From NCBI RefSeq assembly GCF_000236685.1, contig NC_016633.1, forward strand, positions 868,001 to 932,000: a DNA stretch of 64,000 nucleotides. The letters are read 5' to 3'. The position numbers were made by a program, and so were the translations under genes. The DNA is from Sphaerochaeta pleomorpha str. Grapes (lineage in GTDB: Bacteria > Spirochaetota > Spirochaetia > Sphaerochaetales > Sphaerochaetaceae). Shown here piece by piece: positions 9,905-16,856 of this stretch. How positions within the stretch are numbered: position 1 is the stretch's first letter; each line of letters starts with the position of its first letter. Below the pieces are notes generated by a model. It did not search any database and was not told where the DNA came from. It saw only the letters and a program-made list of their open reading frames with translations.

Positions 9905-10016
9905 TTTTGTCACCGAAAGTGCCTTTTGCACTTCACCGTCTCAAGACGGAAGACAGGGAGAAGCCATCTTATTCTCCCCTATTGGGAAGCTATTCCCACT
10001 GCATTCTAAGACAGGA
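9905..10016 (+). ncRNA. Structured 5' leader with multiple hairpins, candidate cis-regulatory RNA
   Basis: Four hairpins follow one another: AAGTGC/GCACTT (9917-9933), CCGTC/GACGG closed by a TCAA tetraloop (9936-9949), GGGAGAA/TTCTCCC (9956-9978) and TGGGAA/TTCCCA with loop GCTA (9983-9998). The flanks TTTTGTC (9905-9911) and GACAGGA (10010-10016) can pair, with two wobble pairs, closing a multibranch junction and covering the AGGA just before the start codon. I do not recognise the yybP-ykoY or NiCo consensus. A metal-responsive or other riboswitch is inference from this fold and from its place in front of a cation transporter gene. Confidence 0.45.
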
Positions 10017-10017
10017 T

Positions 10018-10956
10018 ATGAGTAAAAAAAATACAGAACTGACACTTTTACGGGTGACTACCATAATTTGCCTGGCCTTTGGCATTTTGGGTATTGTCGC
10101 AGCACATAGGGCACATTCGAAATCAATGTTTTTCGATGGCATGTATTCTTTGGTACAAAGCCTCTTCATCTTGACCTCAGGCATTATTGTTACCCTTTTG
10201 TTTCGGAAAGACGATGAGCGCTTTCAATTCGGGTATAGCGCCTTTGAGCCTTTTTTTATTGTCATCCGCTCAGTTGTGCTTTTGACTATGAATTTTTCCC
10301 TCGCCTTCGGGGCCCTGGGCTCCGCTCTCAAGGAAGGCTACCTAATCGATACCTCCTTAGCCCTCTCTTTCTCGCTTGTTTCTTTGGTAGTTTGCCTTAT
10401 TGTGTGGCAGATTCTCTCCCGTTTTGCAAAGAACCTGCATTCCCCGGTTTTAAAAGCAGAGGCCCGCTCCTGGTTTCTGGACTCTGCAATCAGCTCAGCT
10501 TCCGTTCTGGCCATTATCGGCATAGGCGTTGCACAGAGGACCGGTCATCTATCACTCGCCTACTATATTGACCCGATTATAACCATAGTCTTCGTCCTTG
10601 CGCTCTCACCGGTACTCAGCAGTCAATTGAGAGATAACACCCGCGAGTTACTCGGAGGTGCACCCCCTGAGAAAATCCAAAAGAATCTCAAAAAAATCGT
10701 CAGTAAGCATGTCAAGAAAAATGATTTCCTCAAGAATGAAATCTTTGCTGCAAAACAAGGAAGGAATCTTTCCATCACAGCCTATATCTTTTTGAAAAAA
10801 GAGATGCCTTTGAAGCAACTGGACATGATCAGGAAAGATATCCTCTCAGATTTACAACACTATTGCTCCTGGAGCGAAGCCGATATTGTCTTCACCATCG
10901 ATTCAAGCTGGATTCCCCTTTCCTTGCCTTCTGCTATCTCAGGACGTACTTCTTGA
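10018..10956 (+). CDS. Cation diffusion facilitator (CDF) family transporter, divergent
   Basis: Inner-membrane cation efflux protein of about 312 residues: six predicted TM helices (residues about 10-235) and a C-terminal cytoplasmic domain (about 245-300) typical of CDF dimers. The frame stays open upstream to 9814, but family homology starts only at MSKKNTELTLL, so the ATG at 10018 is taken. In the metal-site helices the first aspartate of TM2 is kept (FDGMYSLVQ) while the usual His and second Asp are Tyr and Gln. In TM5 (ARSWFLDSAISS) the Asp stays but its His partner is gone. The transported ion may therefore be unusual. It is expressed from its own promoter behind a folded leader. Confidence 0.8.
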   Translation: MSKKNTELTLLRVTTIICLAFGILGIVAAHRAHSKSMFFDGMYSLVQSLFILTSGIIVTLLFRKDDERFQFGYSAFEPFFIVIRSVVLLTMNFSLAFGALGSALKEGYLIDTSLALSFSLVSLVVCLIVWQILSRFAKNLHSPVLKAEARSWFLDSAISSASVLAIIGIGVAQRTGHLSLAYYIDPIITIVFVLALSPVLSSQLRDNTRELLGGAPPEKIQKNLKKIVSKHVKKNDFLKNEIFAAKQGRNLSITAYIFLKKEMPLKQLDMIRKDILSDLQHYCSWSEADIVFTIDSSWIPLSLPSAISGRTS

Positions 10957-11001
10957 AGGTTTTTGCCGAAAAACCATTCTTGACTCTTCCATCTGTGATA
11001 G

Positions 11002-11034
11002 TATCTCCCTAAAGAATTACTTTTCAGGGAGATA
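11002..11034 (+). promoter_or_regulatory. Hairpin covering the Shine-Dalgarno of the b-type membrane protein
   Basis: TATCTCCCT (11002-11010) and AGGGAGATA (11026-11034) form a perfect 9-bp stem. An inner AAAG/CTTT pairing shortens the loop. The 3' arm contains the only good ribosome binding site (AGGGAGA) for the ATG at 11039. There is no T-run, so translational control is more likely than termination. Confidence 0.45.
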
Positions 11035-11038
11035 AAAA

Positions 11039-11449
11039 ATGGGACAGGAACTCGGAGGCTTTTTCGGATTTCTTATCATCGTATTGTATGGTTTGACCGT
11101 GCTGAATTATATTGTCAAATGGGTAAACAAACGGTATGGCGCTAGCATGAAAACCCATGAAAAAGGCTACTCGGTTTTCAAGAAATGCATGAAAATTGTC
11201 ATACGGAACCATAAACTCTTTGGTCTTCTGACAGTTGTATTCCTTTTGACCCATTTCTTTATCCAGTTCAACCAGTATGGTATCAGCATGACAGGTGTTG
11301 TAGCTGCAGGGGTCATGGTGCTTCAAGTCCTTTTGGGCCTCTACGGGTTTTTGACAAAGAACAAGGGGAAAGGCTGGTTGCTGATCCACCGTTCCATCGC
11401 TGTCATCCTGCTTCTCTCAATACTCAGCCACCTTATACTGGCTTTCTGA
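11039..11449 (+). CDS. Small four-helix membrane protein with two H-x13-H helices, putative dihaem cytochrome b
   Basis: A 136-residue protein, almost entirely membrane-embedded: TM helices near residues 8-28, 57-77, 84-105 and 115-135. Helix 2 has His58 and His72, helix 4 has His117 and His131. Both pairs are spaced H-x13-H, the arrangement by which cytochrome b of bc1 complexes and ferric reductase/NADPH oxidase membrane domains hold two stacked b haems. No flavin or NAD domain is attached, so an electron donor or acceptor must be another protein. It faces the quinone operon and lies 7 kb from the NADH dehydrogenase. The family name is unknown to me; haem binding is inferred from the spacing. 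Confidence 0.6.
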   Translation: MGQELGGFFGFLIIVLYGLTVLNYIVKWVNKRYGASMKTHEKGYSVFKKCMKIVIRNHKLFGLLTVVFLLTHFFIQFNQYGISMTGVVAAGVMVLQVLLGLYGFLTKNKGKGWLLIHRSIAVILLLSILSHLILAF

Positions 11450-11453
11450 TTTA

Positions 11454-12194
11454 TCAAGAGGATTCTCTGTCCCTCAGATGCATCCAGGGACAGAGATGTC
11501 TGTCCAAAAAGGAAAACAGGGCGAAGAACCCAGTTGCCAAGAGGCTCAGGCATACCATGCCTGCATACATATCCAGATAGTCCATCCTTGCCCAGCTGTC
11601 CATAATATACCACCCCAATCCAGTTGTCGTTGCAAAGGTTTCGGCCAAGAATAAAACGGCTGTTGCAGTACCGGTAGAAACCCTCAGTGCAGTAAACAGC
11701 GAAGGTAACACGGAAGGAAGTATGACATGTACCAAAATGGCAAACCGGGAAGCACCAAGGCTGCGTACAGAATCGACATAACGCTCATCTACGGCCTGAG
11801 CTGCATCCCTTATGACAAAATACAGCTGGAAAAATATTATCAAACCAATGAGAAATACCTTGGATAGGTTTCCAAGCCCCAAAAACAACATGATTACCGG
11901 CAATAAAGCAACCTTTGGTATCGGGTAGAGGATATAGGCAAAAGGCGTAAGCATTTTGTCGGTTTTTCGGCTCCTGCCAGCTGCGAGGCCCAGCCAGGTT
12001 GCCAGAACAGTTGCTGTAATGAGTGCAATGAAAATCCTGTAGGTCGATATTCCCAGATGTCTTACCAAAGACCCCTGTAAAAGCGCAAGCACCGTATGAG
12101 AAGCCACGGCATGGGGATAGGGAAGAAAGGGCTTCCCTGCCAAAAAGGCCAGGGCATACCACGATGCTATAAGCAAGAATCCTGCCTTCTTCAT
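11454..12194 (-). CDS. ABC transporter permease (SsuC/TauC/ThiX type)
   Basis: Inner-membrane subunit of an importer, 246 residues, six predicted TM helices, with the coupling-helix motif of this class (RSLGASRFAILVHVILPSVLPSLFTAL, in which the EAA-like segment is RSLGASRFAILVHVILP). It ends four bases from the convergent membrane-protein gene. Its ATG overlaps the ATPase stop by four bases. Permeases of this family import sulfonates, nitrate, thiamine precursors or aromatic acids. Here it is the last gene of an operon that begins with ubiD-ubiA-ubiX, so an aromatic quinone precursor is a reasonable substrate guess. Confidence 0.9.
   Translation of the reverse strand: MKKAGFLLIASWYALAFLAGKPFLPYPHAVASHTVLALLQGSLVRHLGISTYRIFIALITATVLATWLGLAAGRSRKTDKMLTPFAYILYPIPKVALLPVIMLFLGLGNLSKVFLIGLIIFFQLYFVIRDAAQAVDERYVDSVRSLGASRFAILVHVILPSVLPSLFTALRVSTGTATAVLFLAETFATTTGLGWYIMDSWARMDYLDMYAGMVCLSLLATGFFALFSFLDRHLCPWMHLRDRESS
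11464..11496. repeat. 11-bp perfect inverted repeat at convergent gene ends
   Basis: TCTCTGTCCCT (11464-11474) and AGGGACAGAGA (11486-11496) form a perfect stem with an 11-base loop. It lies inside the last codons of the permease gene, just past the stop of the convergent 136-residue gene. No T-run follows on either strand, so it could be a factor-dependent stop or an mRNA 3'-end stabiliser. Confidence 0.4.
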
Positions 12195-12952
12195 TGGGCA
12201 TTCCCCCTTTCAAGCAATTTCCGAAGCTGGACACAAGTCTCAAAATAGGAGGGGCTCTTACGGTAGTCATCCCTTTTCTGGTGATTGTTTTCGATTGTCG
12301 GAAGGAATACCGAGGAACCTTGTTTATCCCGTTCCATTACATGGATGGAATCACTGAGATACACAGCCTCTTCAATGCTATGGGTTACCATAATGCACGT
12401 CATCCCGTGACGTCTCTGGATTTTGAGCAACAATTCCTGCATATTTTCCCTATTCATGGCATCAAGAGCAGAAAAGGGTTCATCCATCAAGAGGAGGTCA
12501 GGTTCCGTAACCACTGCACGGGCGATGGCACACCGTTGCTTCTCTCCTCCTGACAGTTGCGTAGGAAAGGAACGTGACAACGATGCTATGCCAATCTCTC
12601 CCATTATCCGCATCACTTTTTCTGCAATCAGTTCCTGCGGTACTTGTTTCAAGCGGAGGCCGAGGGCAATATTGTCATATACCCGTTTCCAGGGAAGCAA
12701 TCCAAAGTCCTGGAGGATGATTGCCCTGTTACTTTGCCTATCCAATAGGTCGTTGCCATCAAAAGACAACGAGCCCGCCTCAGGCTGTAACAAACCCGAA
12801 AGCAGATAGAGCAATGTGGTCTTGCCACAACCGGAATGGCCGATTATGGCATGGACCTGCCCTTTTTCAAAGGTATGGGTGCAAGAGGAAAATAAGTTGA
12901 CTGAGCTCTTCCCCTGGCGATAGGAAAAGGATACGTCCCTGATTTCAACCAT
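12191..12952 (-). CDS. ABC transporter ATP-binding protein (SsuB/TauB type)
   Basis: Cytoplasmic ATPase of the importer, 253 residues. Walker A is GHSGCGKTT, the Q-loop is in ILQDFGLLPW, the signature is LSGGEKQR, Walker B is LLLMDEPFSALD and the switch histidine is in MVTHSIEEAVYLSD. This is the usual set for nitrate/sulfonate/taurine importers. The start codon follows the stop of the binding-protein gene directly (TAAATG), and its own stop overlaps the permease start, so the three transporter subunits are translationally coupled. No C-terminal regulatory domain is present. Confidence 0.93.
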   Translation of the reverse strand: MVEIRDVSFSYRQGKSSVNLFSSCTHTFEKGQVHAIIGHSGCGKTTLLYLLSGLLQPEAGSLSFDGNDLLDRQSNRAIILQDFGLLPWKRVYDNIALGLRLKQVPQELIAEKVMRIMGEIGIASLSRSFPTQLSGGEKQRCAIARAVVTEPDLLLMDEPFSALDAMNRENMQELLLKIQRRHGMTCIMVTHSIEEAVYLSDSIHVMERDKQGSSVFLPTIENNHQKRDDYRKSPSYFETCVQLRKLLERGNAQ

Positions 12953-13888
12953 TTACAAAGCCTGTACAACAAGCGGGTCGACCAGATCCCCATAGGAGGG
13001 TTCTGCATCTAAAAGCTGCCTACCATGCATCCAGTCGACAACTTTCTGTACCTGTGAGGGTGTAGGAACACGGGGCTTTTCATAGGTAACAAAGGAAAAA
13101 ACCGGTCCGACTGGTTGGGGAAAACCTGCCTGCTCCACCAAAAAAGTACGATATCCATCGGGGTTCGCATTGATAAGCTGGCCTGCTTCCCAATAGGCTT
13201 TGAAAACCTTTGTCAGGGTGCTACGGTTTTTATCGGAAAACGACGAGGCAAAAATCATCACCCCCGGGGCATCGGGCAACGAGGTACTGTCACCCAATGC
13301 TTTTGCACCTTTTGTAACTACCAATGTATAGAGAGGCTCCGGAAGGCAGGCTGCAGGAATCTGCCCATTGAGCAACAACTCCATCCGCACTGGGATTTTG
13401 GGAACTGCAATAAGTTTCAAATCTGCTTCAGCGACCCCGGTCGAAAGAACCAGGGAATCAGCCAGATATTCGATAATCGTGTTGCTACTGACTGCTATTT
13501 CCTTTCCAGCAAGCTCGTTGAGACTGGTAATAGCCCCATTTGGGGAGGCTGCTATACCATAACGGCCATTGGTTACAGAGAGTATTGAAATGTCAAACCC
13601 AGCCTGCTCAAGAAACAAAGCACCGAGGGTATCGCCCACCATTCCGTCTATCTTTCCTGCCTGGAACGCGGCATCACGTTCGACAGGGCTCTGAAATTTG
13701 ACCAGTTCAACAGACACCCCCTGTTTCTCGAACAGGTTCTGCCAGGAAGCGAGCATAAAGGGAAGGGAATCGACATCGGGCATGATTCCAATCCGTATTG
13801 TTTGTATTTCTGCATTTGGCTGGGCAAACAGACTGCATGCGACAACCAGCAGAAAAACCATAAGCAAACTACTCTTTTTCCCTTTCAT
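12953..13888 (-). CDS. ABC transporter substrate-binding protein, NMT1/SsuA-like
   Basis: Extracytoplasmic ligand-binding protein of about 311 residues. I prefer the ATG at 13888, with GGAG six bases before it, over the ATG at 13900 inside the end of ubiX. The signal peptide runs KGKKSSLLMVFLLVVAC, and VVAC can be read as a lipobox, giving a membrane-anchored receptor. The mature part starts with IRIGIMPDVDSLPF and has the NMT1/THI5-like pattern (AGKIDGMVGDTLGALFLEQAG; a hinge near PAACLPEPLYTLV). Ligands of this family are small anions or aromatic compounds. Location inside the ubiD-ubiA-ubiX operon suggests a benzoate- or naphthoate-like quinone precursor, which is inference. Confidence 0.85.
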   Translation of the reverse strand: MKGKKSSLLMVFLLVVACSLFAQPNAEIQTIRIGIMPDVDSLPFMLASWQNLFEKQGVSVELVKFQSPVERDAAFQAGKIDGMVGDTLGALFLEQAGFDISILSVTNGRYGIAASPNGAITSLNELAGKEIAVSSNTIIEYLADSLVLSTGVAEADLKLIAVPKIPVRMELLLNGQIPAACLPEPLYTLVVTKGAKALGDSTSLPDAPGVMIFASSFSDKNRSTLTKVFKAYWEAGQLINANPDGYRTFLVEQAGFPQPVGPVFSFVTYEKPRVPTPSQVQKVVDWMHGRQLLDAEPSYGDLVDPLVVQAL

Positions 13889-13890
13889 CT

Positions 13891-14460
13891 TCAACTCCAT
13901 CGTTTGGTATTCGTATCGGCAAGATGCAGGGAATCCAATACCCTGTCAACTGTAGAATCTATAATGTCATCCACCGTTTTTGGGTGGCAATAAAACGTAG
14001 GGACAGGGGGAAGTATCATCGCCCCTGCATTGCTCAAGGTCAACATGTTCTGCAGATGGATGGAAGACAAAGGGGTTTCCCTTGCAACCAGGACAAGGGG
14101 TCGCTTTTCCTTCAGGGCTACACTGGCGGCTCGCTCGATCAGGTTTGAGGAAAGACCGCAGGCAAGGGAACCAAGCGTACCCATCGTGCAGGGAATAACG
14201 ACCATTGCATCGATAGGGAACGAACCGCTTGCAAGGGGAGAAGCCAAGTCCCCATGGTTATGCAATCTGATCCTGTCCCCTGGCAGAAAGGCAAGCCATT
14301 CTGCTAGTGTCTTACCGGTTTCCTCAACCATTACCCTTTCACCCCAAAGAGATACTACCAGATGCACAAACACCTCTTGGTTCTGCCCTAGCCTCTGTAA
14401 CAGATGCAAAGCATATACGGAACCGGTGGCCCCGGTAATAGCGACAACAATCTGTTTCAT
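13891..14460 (-). CDS. ubiX: Flavin prenyltransferase UbiX
   Basis: Makes prenylated FMN, the cofactor of UbiD decarboxylases, from FMN and dimethylallyl phosphate. At 189 residues it has the normal size. The N-terminal ITGATGSVYALHLLQRLG is the phosphate-binding start of the flavoprotein fold; PCTMGTLGSLACGLSSNLIERAASVALKE and the LVLVARETPLSSIHLQNM stretch are diagnostic for the family. Its ATG overlaps the UbiA stop (ATGA) and its stop lies two bases before the binding-protein start, so the biosynthetic and transport genes sit in one coupled operon. Confidence 0.95.
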   Translation of the reverse strand: MKQIVVAITGATGSVYALHLLQRLGQNQEVFVHLVVSLWGERVMVEETGKTLAEWLAFLPGDRIRLHNHGDLASPLASGSFPIDAMVVIPCTMGTLGSLACGLSSNLIERAASVALKEKRPLVLVARETPLSSIHLQNMLTLSNAGAMILPPVPTFYCHPKTVDDIIDSTVDRVLDSLHLADTNTKRWS

Positions 14461-15320
14461 GGCAGGTATACCTCCAAAGCTACGAATGTAAGAAACAATA
14501 CACTGACAATTTCATTGATATGGTAAGCTGCAGTAGTCACATGTTTCAATGTACCTGGGGCAACCAAGGCATTTTCTACAAACAACAGGCTGCCCACTGC
14601 CAGGCATCCACCATAATACCAAAAACCTACCTGGTAGAAAGACCCCCAGAGCACTAAGAGGACAAATGAAACCAGATGGGAAAAAGCAGCAATATACAAT
14701 GCTTTTTTCGCACCAAACCTTGCAGGGATCGAATGCAAGCCCTGCTCACGGTCAAAGTCTATATCCTGCGTGGCATAGATGATGTCAAATCCTGCAACCC
14801 AAGTGGCAACCGCCGCAGACACGATAAAATACCTGAAGGCAAACGCTCCGTTTAACGCCAACAACGTCCCCATGGGGGCGATGGCAACCGTGGCCCCGAG
14901 AAAATAATGACAAAGATAGGTAAACCGCTTGGTATAGGAATAGGTAAAAACCATTGCCAGGGCTACCGGTAGCAAAGCGACACACAACCAGTTGAGCATA
15001 CAGGTCGAACCGACCAAAAGCAGGATACAGGCAAGGGCAAAGACCCAAAGGTCAAAGCGTGTAAGACGACTTGAAGGAAGGTGCCTTCCCGCAGTCCTTG
15101 GATTTTTGGCATCGAGAGAATGGTCCACCAACCTATTGAGGGCATTGGCACCGTTTCTTGCCCCGATGATCGCAAGGAAAATCCACAACAATTTCTGGCT
15201 TGGGATTACCCCTCCGGTTTCCAGCAACAGTGCAGAGGCAGCAAAGGGAAGCGAGAACAAGGTATGCTGGATCATAACTGCCTGGGCAATCTTCAAAGGT
15301 TTTATACTATCCTTTTTCAA
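14457..15320 (-). CDS. ubiA: UbiA-family polyprenyltransferase (4-hydroxybenzoate/MqnP type)
   Basis: Membrane prenyltransferase, 287 residues, about eight TM helices, that joins a polyprenyl diphosphate to an aromatic acid. The first Asp motif reads NRLVDHSLDAKNPRTAGR and the second YATQDIDFDREQGLHSIP, both complete. The NPRTAGR form is that of ubiquinone UbiA and of the futalosine-pathway enzyme MqnP rather than MenA. Translation starts at TTG (15320), with GAGG eight bases upstream and no better start. Three bases follow the ubiD stop. A matching polyprenyl diphosphate synthase is encoded at 20514. Product: prenylated acid, the substrate of the adjacent UbiD. Confidence 0.93.
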   Translation of the reverse strand: MKKDSIKPLKIAQAVMIQHTLFSLPFAASALLLETGGVIPSQKLLWIFLAIIGARNGANALNRLVDHSLDAKNPRTAGRHLPSSRLTRFDLWVFALACILLLVGSTCMLNWLCVALLPVALAMVFTYSYTKRFTYLCHYFLGATVAIAPMGTLLALNGAFAFRYFIVSAAVATWVAGFDIIYATQDIDFDREQGLHSIPARFGAKKALYIAAFSHLVSFVLLVLWGSFYQVGFWYYGGCLAVGSLLFVENALVAPGTLKHVTTAAYHINEIVSVLFLTFVALEVYLP

Positions 15321-15323
15321 TCT

Positions 15324-16775
15324 TTATACCTCGATCCCCAGTTGATCCCAGATTTCGTCGACATGGCGGACTACTGCACTATCCATGACGATATCATCAG
15401 GCCAAAGCCGGGTATGTCCATCGAGGGGGGTCTTCTTGGTTGCATCGATCCCCAATCTGGTTCCTTGCAGGGGAAGAGGCGAAGCATGGTCAAGGGCATC
15501 AAGGGGACCTTCCGAGAACACGACATCACGCTTCCCATCGATATTGTTGAAGACTTTCCACATTACCGTTGAGAGGTCATGGACATCGACATCAGCGTCT
15601 ACGACAATGATCATTTTGGTATACATCATTTGTCCTAGCCCCCAGAGGGCGTACATCACTTTCTTGACCTGGCCAGGGAATCGCTTTTTGATCGAAACAA
15701 TCGCACAGTTGTGGAATACCCCGGAAAGCGGCAATTCAAGGTCTACAATCTCAGGGATTACCAATTGAAGGAGCGGAAGGAACAACCGTTCAGTGGCCTT
15801 TGCCATAAAACAATCCTCCATCGGCGGTTTACCAACCACCGTTGCAGGATAGATAGGTTTCTTCTTATGGGTAATACATTGGACATGGAACACAGGATAT
15901 TCCCCTTGCAGCGAGTAATAGCCTGTATGATCACCAAAGGGACCTTCTGTATGCAGTTTTTCCTGAGGATCAACATATCCTTCGAGCACAAACTCGGCAT
16001 CTGCAGGCACTTGTAGGAGGATGGTGACACAATCGACCATATCTACCGGTTTTCCCCGTAAAAAACCTGCAAAGAGAATCTCATAGATTCCCTCGGGAAG
16101 AGGGGCTGTTGCAGCATAGGTTATGGCAGGGTCGCAACCAAGCGCCACCGCAACTGGCATCATTTCGTTTCGCTCTTTATACTTCTGATAAAAATGGGAT
16201 CCGTCCTTATGGATATGCCAATGCATCCCGGTGGTGTTTTTATCAAACACTTGCATCCGGTACATACCCAAATTGGAAACACCTGTTTCTGGGTCGCGGG
16301 TGAAGACCAGAGGCAAGGTAAAGAAAGGTCCCCCATCCTGGGGCCAGCAGGTCAGCACAGGCAGTTTTGAAAGATCGGGATTGTGATCAATCACTTCCTG
16401 GCACGCAGCTTTTCTGACTTTTTTGGGAAAGAAAGATCGGAATATCGATAATTTGGGGATAATCGAGGCAATATCAATACTCTTTGCCTGACTGAATCCC
16501 CATTTGATCAAATCATCAATTTCCTTTTGCTTCTCTTCAAGGTTTCCAACCCCCAATGCCATGGCCATACGTTTATACGACCCCATGGCATTCATCAAAA
16601 CCGGGTACTCTGATCCTTTTACCCGTTCGAATAGCAAAGCAGGTCCCCCTGCCTTACTGACACGGTCAGTAATTTCCGTTATTTCAAGATAGGGGTCGAC
16701 CTCCTGTGTAATTCTGCACAGTTCCCCTTCTGCTTCCAGTCTCTGTATAAAATCCTGTATGTCTTTGTATGCCAT
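15324..16775 (-). CDS. ubiD: UbiD-family prenyl-FMN-dependent decarboxylase
   Basis: Decarboxylates a prenylated aromatic acid in quinone synthesis, using the cofactor made by UbiX. 483 residues from the ATG at 16775; an in-frame upstream extension to 16832 lacks homology and runs into a terminator. Family hallmarks are present: MNAMGSYKRMAMALG, the MYRMQVFDKNTTGMHW segment, the catalytic-glutamate motif HTEGPFGDHTGYYS, and PATVVGKPPMEDCFM. No clear ribosome binding site precedes the start. It is the first gene of the ubiD-ubiA-ubiX-ABC operon, and lies immediately downstream of the terminator of the FMN-lipoprotein gene. UbiD could also act on a free aromatic acid, but with UbiA adjacent a quinone role is the better reading. 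Confidence 0.93.
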   Translation of the reverse strand: MAYKDIQDFIQRLEAEGELCRITQEVDPYLEITEITDRVSKAGGPALLFERVKGSEYPVLMNAMGSYKRMAMALGVGNLEEKQKEIDDLIKWGFSQAKSIDIASIIPKLSIFRSFFPKKVRKAACQEVIDHNPDLSKLPVLTCWPQDGGPFFTLPLVFTRDPETGVSNLGMYRMQVFDKNTTGMHWHIHKDGSHFYQKYKERNEMMPVAVALGCDPAITYAATAPLPEGIYEILFAGFLRGKPVDMVDCVTILLQVPADAEFVLEGYVDPQEKLHTEGPFGDHTGYYSLQGEYPVFHVQCITHKKKPIYPATVVGKPPMEDCFMAKATERLFLPLLQLVIPEIVDLELPLSGVFHNCAIVSIKKRFPGQVKKVMYALWGLGQMMYTKMIIVVDADVDVHDLSTVMWKVFNNIDGKRDVVFSEGPLDALDHASPLPLQGTRLGIDATKKTPLDGHTRLWPDDIVMDSAVVRHVDEIWDQLGIEV

Positions 16776-16796
16776 AATCAATAAGTACCACAATTC

Positions 16797-16841
16797 AAAA
16801 AAAATGTCTTGGATAGCAAGTTGGCCACCCAAGACATTTTT
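16797..16841 (-). terminator. Intrinsic terminator after the FMN-binding lipoprotein gene
   Basis: A 13-bp stem with core ATGTCTTGG/CCAAGACAT (16800-16812 with 16829-16841) has a 16-base loop and, read on the minus strand, is followed by a run of eight T. It lies 16 bp past the lipoprotein stop and 22 bp before the ubiD start. Incomplete termination here would give high lipoprotein and low ubiD-operon expression from one promoter. Confidence 0.85.
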
Positions 16842-16856
16842 ACTATCATTTAGAGG

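Noticed and set aside
9905-10016. Match of the CDF leader to yybP-ykoY (Mn) or NiCo riboswitches
   Set aside because: The conserved loop and junction sequences of those classes are not visible. I kept it as an unclassified structured leader.
9814-10017. In-frame upstream extension of the CDF gene (68 codons)
   Set aside because: The stretch contains the promoter and the hairpins; its translation has no family homology and family members start at the ATG at 10018.
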